A stretch of DNA of 64,000 bases from Candidatus Obscuribacterales bacterium (GTDB lineage: Bacteria > Cyanobacteriota > Vampirovibrionia > Obscuribacterales > Obscuribacteraceae), in the NCBI GenBank assembly GCA_020634035.1, contig JACKCM010000009.1:62001-126000 (forward strand). Direction: 5' to 3'. A program made the position numbers and the translations under genes. Under the pieces are notes generated by a model. It had not been told where the DNA came from and made no database searches. It saw only the letters and a list, made by a program, of their open reading frames with translations. Position 1 is the stretch's first letter, and each line of letters starts with the position of its first letter. Below are positions 48,967 through 57,838 of the stretch, piece by piece.

Positions 48967-50553
48967 TCAGCTCCAGCGAGTCTTGAACTCGGAATCACCG
49001 GCGAAATAAGGTCTTCTGTCGGTAGAGACAAGTTCTTGCCCGACTTCAAACAACAGCTCCACATCCTCCATCATGCCGCTAAGGTCCCAATCGTCTTTTA
49101 CCTTATCGGCAGGTTTGTGATAGTGATTGCGTATATAGTCTAGTTTCTTGGCTTCGGCAAAACCCGGTTCGCGATCTATATAGTCTGATCCGGGGAACAA
49201 GAAGAAAAGCGCCGGTATGCCTTGCTTCAAGAATGACATATGATCGGAGCGAAAGAAATAACCTTTCTCCGGCTCCGGGTCCGGTACCACGTGCCGCCCC
49301 TGATTTGCCGCCAGTTTGCTTAAATTCTCATCCAGACTCGAATGGCCAAGTGCGATACTGACCAGCTCTCTCGTTCTCCCCCAGACATTCATCACATCCA
49401 GGTTGATTATTGCCACAGTGCCATCCAGGGGAATGGAGGGATTGGCGACATAATAATCTGCGCCCAGAAGCCCTGATTCCTCCAGGGTTGTGAATAGAAA
49501 CAAGACACTGCGTTTCGGTCTTACAGAACTATTCTGGAAGAGCCTGGCTATTTCAAGAATCATTGAGACACCAGAGCCATTATCCACCGCTCCACTGTAT
49601 ACATCATTGCCGCCGTCTTCTCGCTCGCGCAGACCGAAATGATCCCAGTGGGCACTATATATGATGCACTCGTCTTTCAAAACAGGAACGCTACCTTCCA
49701 CTTTCGCCACCACGTTGTTGGAGTCGAAAGTGCGAATTCTGTTGATCACACTGAAAGAAGCTGTACTATCTAAAGAAACAGCCTTGAAACCTTTATGATT
49801 AGCGCTCTCAGAAAGACTTTCCAGATCATGACCCGATTTCTCGAAAAGTTCACCGGCACACTCTGCCGATAGCCAACCTTCAAGCATAACTCTATCGGGA
49901 GGACAGCTCAGCTGATAACATTCACCGCTCCAACTGGCCTGGACAACGTCGAAGCCATAGCCGGCTTTTCTGCCATCATGAATGATAAGAGCAGCCGCCG
50001 CTCCCATCTCAGAAGCCTTCTCAAATTTGTAAGTCCAGCGTCCATAATATGTCAGGGTACGCCCTTTGAAAAGGGTGGGGTCGAGTCTCTCATCATCATC
50101 GGGAAAACTGGGATCGGGACGCTCTGGCTGACCTATTAAGATGACCACGGTCTTGCCGCGGACGTCTAAGCCTTCATAATCATTCCAACCATACTCAGGC
50201 GCTTCGATGCCATAGCCGACAAAGACCAGTTCGGAAGAATCTACCTCAATTGCTTGATCAACGCAGTTCTCATATCTAGATTGACCGACGAAATCTACCG
50301 CGAACTCGAGCCTTTTCGACCAATCTCCGGAACACAGCTTTAGGTCAGGCAGACTGATGATGCCGGTGACGGGCATGCTCTGAAAGAAGGAGCCGTTATC
50401 ACCAGCCGGGGTAAGACCGAAACTCTCCAGTTGACCGGCAATATAATCTATGGTGCGCTGCTCTCCGCGGGTTCCGGGAGCCCGACCTTCGAGCTCATCG
50501 GAAGCCAGTTTATCTATATGCCTCAATAGAGCGGCATTCAGCTTCGGATTCAA
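48967..50553 (-). CDS. M28-family zinc aminopeptidase with PA domain
   Basis: 528 residues. The N-terminal helix ALLRHIDKLASDELEGRAPGT is typical of M28 enzymes. A PA insertion lies in the middle (VGYGIEAPEYGWNDYEGLDVRGKTVVIL). Zinc ligands are visible: YSAHWDHFG, GAVDNGSGVSM, TTLEESGLLGA, INLDVMN and FRSDHMSFLKQGIP. There is no clear signal peptide. It overlaps the preceding Gly-rich gene by 4 bp (ATGA), implying coupling. It probably cleaves N-terminal residues of peptides; the place of action is uncertain. Confidence 0.9.
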   Translation of the reverse strand: MNPKLNAALLRHIDKLASDELEGRAPGTRGEQRTIDYIAGQLESFGLTPAGDNGSFFQSMPVTGIISLPDLKLCSGDWSKRLEFAVDFVGQSRYENCVDQAIEVDSSELVFVGYGIEAPEYGWNDYEGLDVRGKTVVILIGQPERPDPSFPDDDERLDPTLFKGRTLTYYGRWTYKFEKASEMGAAAALIIHDGRKAGYGFDVVQASWSGECYQLSCPPDRVMLEGWLSAECAGELFEKSGHDLESLSESANHKGFKAVSLDSTASFSVINRIRTFDSNNVVAKVEGSVPVLKDECIIYSAHWDHFGLREREDGGNDVYSGAVDNGSGVSMILEIARLFQNSSVRPKRSVLFLFTTLEESGLLGADYYVANPSIPLDGTVAIINLDVMNVWGRTRELVSIALGHSSLDENLSKLAANQGRHVVPDPEPEKGYFFRSDHMSFLKQGIPALFFLFPGSDYIDREPGFAEAKKLDYIRNHYHKPADKVKDDWDLSGMMEDVELLFEVGQELVSTDRRPYFAGDSEFKTRWS

Positions 50554-51758
50554 GAGGCACCCTGAACAGGTTTCATGCTCTGCTTAACCTCTTGCTTCAT
50601 AGAGTCAGGCAGATCGTCCGGTTTATCGAGACGGACCAGTAACCACTGCTGGGTGCGGTCTTTATCAAAATGCACCAGAAGCGGTGCCTGGGAAGCCATC
50701 AGATTACCCAGACCGGTATCATAAACGACCTTGTCATTATCCCCTACAGTCCAGGCTACACGCTGGGACTTCTTGTCGAGTTTTCCATGAATCTGTTGAG
50801 TCTGACCAGAAAGCGCATCATAGTAGTTGCCGGCGATGTTGCCCTTCTTATCTATTGCTATCTGAAACAGCATCGTGGAGTTAGTCTGGGACCCTTCCAC
50901 CATTGAGAAGACACCAAGCGGCTTCCATGTATCTTTTTTGGTAGGAGGCTTGGCGTCGGATTCTTTAGCCAGATTCTGAGCCTGGCTGTAGTACTGGTCA
51001 GCGCTGGCATAAGGAGTGCCGTTATAGTAGACCTGATTATTGTTATAAGTAATATTCTGTCCATAGCCATAGTACTTCGGCTTGGAGACAGCACTCATGG
51101 CGAGCATGCCTGCAAGCATCGACCAATCCGTGATCATAAAAGCCATGCCCAGGCCCCAGCCGGGATACATCCAGCAACCTGGCGCACCCCAGAATCCGTG
51201 ATAGCCATAACCATATCCAAGTCCGCGATAACCACCTACGAAAACATTATTGTGGTTGAAGTTGTTTCTTACCGCTATGCCCTGGTTGTTGATGTGGTTA
51301 TTTGAATAATTGTGCAGATTATGACCGGCACCGATAACATTGTTACCCGATATACGACCGTAGCCGAAGTTACCGCCCCGACCAAATTCACCACCTCGAC
51401 CGATATTTCCGAAACTACCGGAATTACGAAAGCCACCGCCACCACGACCGAACTCACCGCCGGCATGGCCGAAGCCGCCTTCATTAAAGCCTCCGCCACC
51501 ACGACCAAACTCACCGCCGCCTCGACCAAAGCCGGAGCCTCCGCCAAAACCGCCCTGATGAAAACCACCGCCGTGCATACCACCGAAGCCACCACCGCCG
51601 AAGCCGCCGCCTCGACCGAAACCACCGCCGAAGCCACCACCACGCATACCACCACCACCGAAGCCACCACCGCCAAAGCCTCTGGCTAGAGCGTAGCTGC
51701 CGTTGGTAGTGAATGACAGGACTAGCAATATCGGAATCAATCTGGACTTGAGTTTCAT
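50550..51758 (-). CDS. Exported Gly-rich repeat protein
   Basis: 402 residues. A signal peptide (LIPILLVLSFTTNGSYALA) is followed by about 100 residues of GGGFGRGG/GGEFGRGG repeats, an Asn-rich linker and a Tyr-rich membrane-like segment (WGLGMAFMITDWSMLAGML). A C-terminal beta domain (KPLGVFSMVEGS, LFQIAIDKKGNIAGNYYDALSGQ, QQIHGKLDKKSQRVAWTVG) resembles beta-barrel modules of other exported proteins here. Coupled by overlap to the M28 gene. The repeats on the opposite strand create spurious frames. Confidence 0.75.
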   Translation of the reverse strand: MKLKSRLIPILLVLSFTTNGSYALARGFGGGGFGGGGMRGGGFGGGFGRGGGFGGGGFGGMHGGGFHQGGFGGGSGFGRGGGEFGRGGGGFNEGGFGHAGGEFGRGGGGFRNSGSFGNIGRGGEFGRGGNFGYGRISGNNVIGAGHNLHNYSNNHINNQGIAVRNNFNHNNVFVGGYRGLGYGYGYHGFWGAPGCWMYPGWGLGMAFMITDWSMLAGMLAMSAVSKPKYYGYGQNITYNNNQVYYNGTPYASADQYYSQAQNLAKESDAKPPTKKDTWKPLGVFSMVEGSQTNSTMLFQIAIDKKGNIAGNYYDALSGQTQQIHGKLDKKSQRVAWTVGDNDKVVYDTGLGNLMASQAPLLVHFDKDRTQQWLLVRLDKPDDLPDSMKQEVKQSMKPVQGAS

Positions 51759-51795
51759 AACCTTACTCTCGAGGCTCCTGCAGGAAAAAGGGGAA

Positions 51796-52731
51796 CTATT
51801 GAATCTTTTCTATCTTCAACTCGGACTTATCCGGAATGGCAATGCCGTCCACGGCCTGGTCGACAGCCTTCCAGAGATAAGCCTCAGGACCGCTCGGGGT
51901 GATCACCTGGGTAGAGACGATTCTAGAGCCGTCGCCGTCATTGCGAACGGTCTCGACAACCCAGGACTTGCCATCTTTAAACCAATACCCTTTACCCACA
52001 CCGCCGTCAGAATCGAACATCCAGGAAGCCACAGAACCGGTGGCAGGGTCGACACCAACAACTTGAATGTCGCGATGTTGAATACCGTCACTGGTTTTAG
52101 CCATAAATTTCAAGACGATAAATTTCTTATTGGCAGCCAGTTCGGCGTCAATATCAACCTGGCCGTCCTTACCCGCCGCCTTCCATTTGCCAAGCAGCCA
52201 ACCCAGATCATCTACAGTTTGCTTCGGCTCATGGACAATGTGCTCCACGGCATTGGCGATTTTCCATTGTCCATCTCGCTTGACATGAACCACCGTGTAA
52301 CGCGTAGCCTTACCCGGGTTAGCCGTGTTGCTGATGGTGCCTCGCTCTATTGCAGTACCGTCTCCGATGAATTTAATCGACTCTATGTCAATCTTCAAAG
52401 ATATTTTGGCGTCACCGGTAGTGTCGAAGAAGTCCTTGTAAACTTCTTTGATAGCAGCAACACCTTCGGCGGATTTTCCAAATGGTCCTGTATAACTGCC
52501 CTCAGGTATCCACATTGAGACTATCTTATCGAGGTCACGCTCCTCGAATGCCTTTTCATAGGCCGAAGCCTGGGTTCTTATCTCACTCTCCGCCGAACTC
52601 TGGCTTCCAGCTGCACCCGATACATCTGCCGAATCAGCAGCCAGTGCCGCCGGACCCGACCAGATACCAGGCAGAACTGCCAGGGAAAAGGCCAGGGTGG
52701 CTGATGTCAACAGAACCATTTTCCTGATCAT
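51796..52731 (-). CDS. Exported SnoaL/DUF4440-like (NTF2-fold) protein
   Basis: 311 residues. The signal peptide ends near PAALAA. An NTF2-like domain follows (IRTQASAYEKAFEERDLDKIVSMWIPEGSYTGPFG, AIKEVYKDFFDT, YTVVHVKRDGQWKIANAVE), as in the SgcJ/EcaC group. A second beta-rich domain comes after (LGWLLGKWKAAGKDGQVDIDAEL, VASWMFDSDGGVGKGYWFKDGKSWVVE). These often appear as stress- or envelope-related proteins without known activity. It is upstream of the Gly-rich gene on the same strand, 37 bp apart. Confidence 0.82.
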   Translation of the reverse strand: MIRKMVLLTSATLAFSLAVLPGIWSGPAALAADSADVSGAAGSQSSAESEIRTQASAYEKAFEERDLDKIVSMWIPEGSYTGPFGKSAEGVAAIKEVYKDFFDTTGDAKISLKIDIESIKFIGDGTAIERGTISNTANPGKATRYTVVHVKRDGQWKIANAVEHIVHEPKQTVDDLGWLLGKWKAAGKDGQVDIDAELAANKKFIVLKFMAKTSDGIQHRDIQVVGVDPATGSVASWMFDSDGGVGKGYWFKDGKSWVVETVRNDGDGSRIVSTQVITPSGPEAYLWKAVDQAVDGIAIPDKSELKIEKIQ

Positions 52732-52869
52732 AACGATGAGGGCTCCTTGCGTCTCGACTAGAAGAGAATTTTAGCAAGTTTTAAAAGCACTCAAGAAGCT
52801 TTCTTTCGGGGAAAAATCCTGAGATACTTCTAAATCCTACAATTCTCAGCGTTTTTACGTGGGCAGATC

Positions 52870-54213
<1,344 letters not shown>

Positions 54214-54301
54214 GACTCTGTTACGAGTTCATCACACTGAGGTGCTACCCTGAAATTAGTACAGGTATCCCGGTAGAGCGTCCCGTTTTTCTACTTTTGT
54301 G

Positions 54302-54703
54302 ATGTTCTTGGACTATATTCGGGCAGGAAATCCCAACACTTCAGATGGCGAGCTCGAGGAGCTCTCCCAGAATAGCGATCCGAGAATTCGCCGTCGGGTT
54401 GCTGAGAATTCCAAAAGCCCCCCGCATATTCTCGGCAGGCTATGCAGAGATTCCGAACCGGATGTGAGGCTAGCGGTGGCAGAAAATCCTTCGGTGCCGC
54501 TCAACATACTAGAGATGCTGGTCGAAGATGAATCGGAAGATATTCGCTTTGAACTGGCCGAAGACCCTCATATGCCCTGGATGGTTCTCGTTCGTCTTGC
54601 AAGGGATCATAATCCCTATGTGTCCCATCGAGCAATCCTTACTCTGACAGCTCTAGGAGCAGCAGCCAACGAGATCATGGCGATTTTGAGCGGTACGATG
54701 TAA
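54302..54703 (+). CDS. Leucine-rich-repeat-variant (LRV/HEAT-like) protein
   Basis: About 133 residues. Four to five repeats of ~25 residues with the pattern LxxLSQNSDPRIRRRVAENSKSPP, LCRDSEPDVRLAVAENPSVPLNIL, LVEDESEDIRFELAEDPHMP, LARDHNPYVSHRAILTL. This is the LRV repeat, an all-helical scaffold, without the Cys cluster of the nif-linked type. The same repeat is found in the gene starting at 63633. ATG at 54302 (GTG at 54299 adjacent). A stem-loop-like TACCCTG/CAGGTA lies about 40 bp upstream. Confidence 0.8.
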   Translation: MFLDYIRAGNPNTSDGELEELSQNSDPRIRRRVAENSKSPPHILGRLCRDSEPDVRLAVAENPSVPLNILEMLVEDESEDIRFELAEDPHMPWMVLVRLARDHNPYVSHRAILTLTALGAAANEIMAILSGTM

Positions 54704-54753
54704 CCGACTGTGAAACGATCACAAATCCAGCACATTCTATTGCTACGCTGAAA

Positions 54754-55145
54754 TTGAGGCTCTCTATAGTCTTCCACGAACCGAAATCCCGGCTTCTCCA
54801 ACAAGGCATCCCCAGGAAATTGAGAACAAAAAGCTTAAAGATAGTCGGAGACGACCCGAACGTGCCCATGTTGCTGTTGAAAGACAATGGCTCCAGCGAC
54901 AGTATGTACACAACCGTGCCACCATTTACGGTAGTCACCGTCAATGGTGAACAATCTAAATTCCAGAACCTGAGCGAAAAAGAATTGTCGATACCGCCGA
55001 AGACTGGAAGGCTACCTTGATAGTAATCGGTAGCCACGGCCGCAAAGGATTGAGACGAATGCTGCTCGGCAGCGTCGTCGAAGAATTCCTGAGAAAGGCC
55101 TCTTGTACGGTGGAAGTGGTGAAGGAATCTACCGATCTCTTCTGA
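54754..55145 (+). pseudogene. Degenerate universal stress protein gene
   Basis: From about 54981 one frame reads RIVDTAEDWKATLIVIGSHG followed by RKGLRRMLLGSVVEEFLRKA and SCTVEVVKE to TGA at 55143-55145, a typical UspA C-terminus with its Gly-rich nucleotide motif. The same frame is closed at 54957 by a stop. The preceding ~80 codons are open in another frame (ending near VTVNGEQSKF), so one or more frameshifts have split the gene. The N-terminal part is only weakly Usp-like. No intact start. Confidence 0.65.
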
Positions 55146-55315
55146 AGTCGCGTAGGTTATCAACGCTTCCCCAGACAGCAGTGGGGTGAGGGAGAAGGTT
55201 GGAGCCTCTCTCTCCTCTCTGTGTCCGTCCATAGCGACTCTAAATTAGCAATTAACAAAGATACAGATAATGTAATCTGGTAGCTTCTCTACTATCATGA
55301 TTGCGAGGTAGTCAT

Positions 55316-55343
55316 GGGAAGCCCTAAATTTGTTGGCTATCCC
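55316..55343 (+). promoter_or_regulatory. 5' leader stem-loop before the collagen-like gene
   Basis: GGGAAGCC (55316-55323) pairs with GGCTATCCC (55335-55343) with one bulged A and an 11-nt loop, 45 nt before the first ATG. It does not match a riboswitch class I can name. Confidence 0.3.
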
Positions 55344-55387
55344 GGCTAAATCGAAGCTTTTATTCGTAGAGAAGAATAAAAACCCCC

Positions 55388-56505
55388 ATGGAGCGAGAGC
55401 CAATGCCCGGTAAGAAAGTAATGCGCAACCAGAAAGGAAACGCCCTGTCCGAATTCGGTCCGGCCATGTGGGTTTTACTGATCTGCATATTCTTTCCCCT
55501 GGTCAACATGCTGAGCCTGGCAGTATCTTATGGACTCTGCGTAGTTCTGAATTACAACCAGGTTCATGAAGCTTCTCTAATACCCTCGGCCGATGCAACA
55601 AGCCCCACTGGGATAGTAAAAAAACTGATTCCTGATCAGTGGCTTTCCGGAATGGGTAAGTTCACCAATTTGAGCGGTTATCCGAACACTAATGTCTCAT
55701 ATAAGAATGGCGTCACCACCGGTTCTGAGACCGAAAAGATAGTCGCGGTCCAGACAACCGTCAACTGCAATCCATTTTTGACTATTCCTCTGCCGGTGGT
55801 TAATGTTCCGGGCATCAACGGTCCGATGGCTTTCACCGTTTACTCGGAAAGACCGATGGAGAACCCGGATTACGCAGGTGTCGCGTCGGCACCGGCACCT
55901 CCGCCTCCGGAGGAGGGGGAAGCAACCCACAGCCACCATGTTCAACCCTGGTCCTGCCGGTCCTAACGGTCCCTGGTGGTCCTTCCGGTCCTAATGGTCC
56001 TTCCGGCCCTGGCGGTCCTTCCGGTCCAGGTGGTCCTGCCGGTCCTGCCGGTCCCTAATGGTCCTTCCGGTCCAGGTGGTCCTGCCCCTGCCCCTGCCGG
56101 TCCTAACGGTCCTTCCGGTCCAGGTGGTCCTGCCCTCCCGGTCCTAACGGTCCTTCCAGCCCTGGTGGTCCTGCCGGCCCTGCCGGTCCTAATGGTCCTT
56201 CCGGCCCTGGTGGTCCTGCCGGCCCTGCCGGTCCTAACGGTCCTTCCGGCCCTGGTGGTCCTGCCGGCCCTGCCGGTCCCAAATGGTCCTTCCGGCCTGC
56301 CGGTCCTAATGGTCCTTCCGGCCCTGGTGGTCCAAGAGGTCCGAGTGGACCTGGTGGTCCCACTGGCCCGGGTGGTCCTACCGGACCCAGCGGTCCAACC
56401 GGCCCAGGCGGACCTGGTGGTCCGAGAGGCCCTGCCGGTCCCCTAGGCCCAGCCGGTCCCTTAGGTCCAGCCGGTCCCAGTGGTCCAGCCACTCCCGGTG
56501 GCTAA
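55388..56505 (+). pseudogene. TadE-like pilus protein with collagen-like Gly-Pro tail, reading frame broken several times
   Basis: The intact N-terminal part (MRNQKGNALSEFGPAMWVLLI, with a hydrophobic segment to LSLAVSYG) looks like a TadE-type pseudopilin anchor, then about 120 residues of unknown beta structure. From 55930 the DNA encodes GPxGPxGPx collagen-like triplets up to TAA at 56503-56505, but the frame shifts at several points: extra C at about 55965 and 56052, CCCTCCC near 56140, CCCAAATGG near 56280 and GGCCTGCC near 56297. The annotated first frame stops at 55966. Either the repeat has decayed or the assembly contains single-base errors in C runs. ATG at 55388 or 55403. Confidence 0.7.
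55930..56500 (+). repeat. Collagen-like GGTCCN tandem repeat
   Basis: About 570 bp of GGTCCT/GGTCCA/GGCCCT-based 9-bp units encoding Gly-Pro-X. Because GGTCC is near-palindromic, the reverse strand also reads Gly-Pro-X for 129 codons, which is a by-product and not a gene. Confidence 0.85.
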
Positions 56506-57554
56506 TCTTCGATAGATATTGAACGGCTTGCCGCTCCGGCAGCAAAATCGACTTTTTTCAAGTCGATGGAGCGTCTATTCAAATTATCGTAGCTCTTGTA
56601 ATAGATGACTCTATTGGTGAGGTCTTCGATAACAACCCACTGGATGTTCTCCACTTGCTTTTCAGTATCGGCAGGGTCTCGAACCAAGCCTTTGGGATAA
56701 TCGAGACTGTTCAGAATATGCTCGGCAACATTCACCGCTGAAGCGGCATCTGCAGCCGGTCTGGCGCTTGCCACCATGGTGGCGGTGCGAACAAAACGTG
56801 CAGGCGGAGTCAAATCACCGGGCATTCCTAAAAGTCCGCTGCCCTTGCCGGTCTCATCTATTTCCATACCGGCGATTTTGAGCTGATCGTGCCCTTTCGG
56901 ATTGAGATGGACATAGTTTCGAAGGTTGGTTATATGCCAGGGAAACTGAGGAGAATTAGTCATCACTCCCAGAGGATTATCATAGATCTTCTTCTTGCCT
57001 TCGATGAACTCGACCACAAGGGACTTTCCGCCGGCGTCGTGAACGGCAATATGCACTGTCGGTACACCGCCGAGAGCTTTTATAGACTCGCCCCAGATCC
57101 GTCCGTTTTCCAGGGACCGCCTTGCTTCTTCCACCGTAGAACAGGTCCCAAGTATATAACCGCCGACATCGCCCAGCTCTAAAGCTTGCTTTTGATCGGC
57201 AGCCGGCACCGCTTCGTAGACGCTCTCGGGAAGCCAGAGAAAAGAGAATGACAGACCCTTTTCATTAACACCTTCGGTGGCAAAGTCCAGTCCAAAAGCA
57301 TTAACCATGGTGTACCCATATTTAGATGTCCAGGCAAGACCGGGTTCTCCGCCAGGAGCCCTGGATCGGCGAGCCTGCCCCCGGGATTGCACCACAAGCT
57401 TCGACTGCAAGTCTATAGGAAACTCCATGGTGCGACCGACAACGACACTGCCGTCAGTAGCTTTGACCAGGAAATTCGTGCAGGCGGCAACAGAATCGGC
57501 AGCCCCTAAAGCAAGAGTAAGAGATAGGAAAATGCCCTTGATAAAATCCTTCAA
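56502..57554 (-). CDS. Exported choloylglycine-hydrolase/penicillin-acylase-type Ntn amidase
   Basis: About 350 residues. TTG at 57554 is taken as the start because GGAGG lies 7 nt upstream; this gives a clean signal peptide ending VAA followed by the Cys nucleophile in CTNFLVKATDGSVVVGRTMEFP, which also shows the Arg of the active site, with Glu in place of Asp. Further family motifs: GLDFATEGVNEKGLSFSFL, LGTCSTVEEARRSL and VMTNSPQFPWHI. The mature N-terminal Cys is the catalytic residue. It resembles the Gram-negative penicillin-V-acylase/bile-salt-hydrolase cluster, which can cleave acyl-homoserine lactones in some species; substrate unproven. Confidence 0.88.
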   Translation of the reverse strand: MKDFIKGIFLSLTLALGAADSVAACTNFLVKATDGSVVVGRTMEFPIDLQSKLVVQSRGQARRSRAPGGEPGLAWTSKYGYTMVNAFGLDFATEGVNEKGLSFSFLWLPESVYEAVPAADQKQALELGDVGGYILGTCSTVEEARRSLENGRIWGESIKALGGVPTVHIAVHDAGGKSLVVEFIEGKKKIYDNPLGVMTNSPQFPWHITNLRNYVHLNPKGHDQLKIAGMEIDETGKGSGLLGMPGDLTPPARFVRTATMVASARPAADAASAVNVAEHILNSLDYPKGLVRDPADTEKQVENIQWVVIEDLTNRVIYYKSYDNLNRRSIDLKKVDFAAGAASRSISIED

Positions 57555-57581
57555 TTTGCTGCCTCCAGATGCTTCTTCCAA

Positions 57582-57838
57582 CCCTGGGATTTTCGCATAT
57601 TTGACTCTTTTAGACAGTCACGATCTGGTTGAATTTAAAAGTTAGGATGAATTCAATATCAACAGTTTTCAACAATAACTATGGCGTTCCCTATGACCAC
57701 AAAACTTGAACAACCCCAACTAGAGTCATCAAAGAAAGATAGATCTGAACAGCCCTGGCTGGCCCGTAGGTGCTTTGAAAGAGAGCGACTATATCAAAAA
57801 ACCCGGCACGATCTCTCATGACCACTGGGACTATTCTT
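57582..57838. other. 257-bp non-coding region between the amidase and efflux genes
   Basis: A short plus-strand frame exists (57681-57821, 46 codons) without a ribosome site, and a second runs into the end of the efflux gene. Neither is supported as a gene. Confidence 0.5.

Larger units (their letters stand above)
54704..55387. other. 684-bp region without an intact gene
   Basis: Contains the degenerate universal-stress gene (to 55145) and then about 240 bp of non-coding leader of the collagen-like gene. The leader has an imperfect 8-bp stem-loop at 55316-55343. No RNA gene was recognised. Confidence 0.6.

Noticed and set aside
51275..51689. Val/Ala-rich and Thr/Ala-rich frames opposite or within the Gly-rich gene
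   Set aside because: Low-complexity by-products of the GGC/GGT repeat; no start signals or homology.
54675..55232. 185-codon reverse-strand frame over the Usp remnant
   Set aside because: It lies antisense to a segment with clear Usp homology on the plus strand and resembles no family.
56103..56492. Reverse-strand Gly-Pro-X reading frame of 129 codons
   Set aside because: It is the mirror of the GGTCCN repeat: the near-palindromic unit codes for Gly-Pro-X on both strands. It has no ribosome site and lies against the collagen-like gene.
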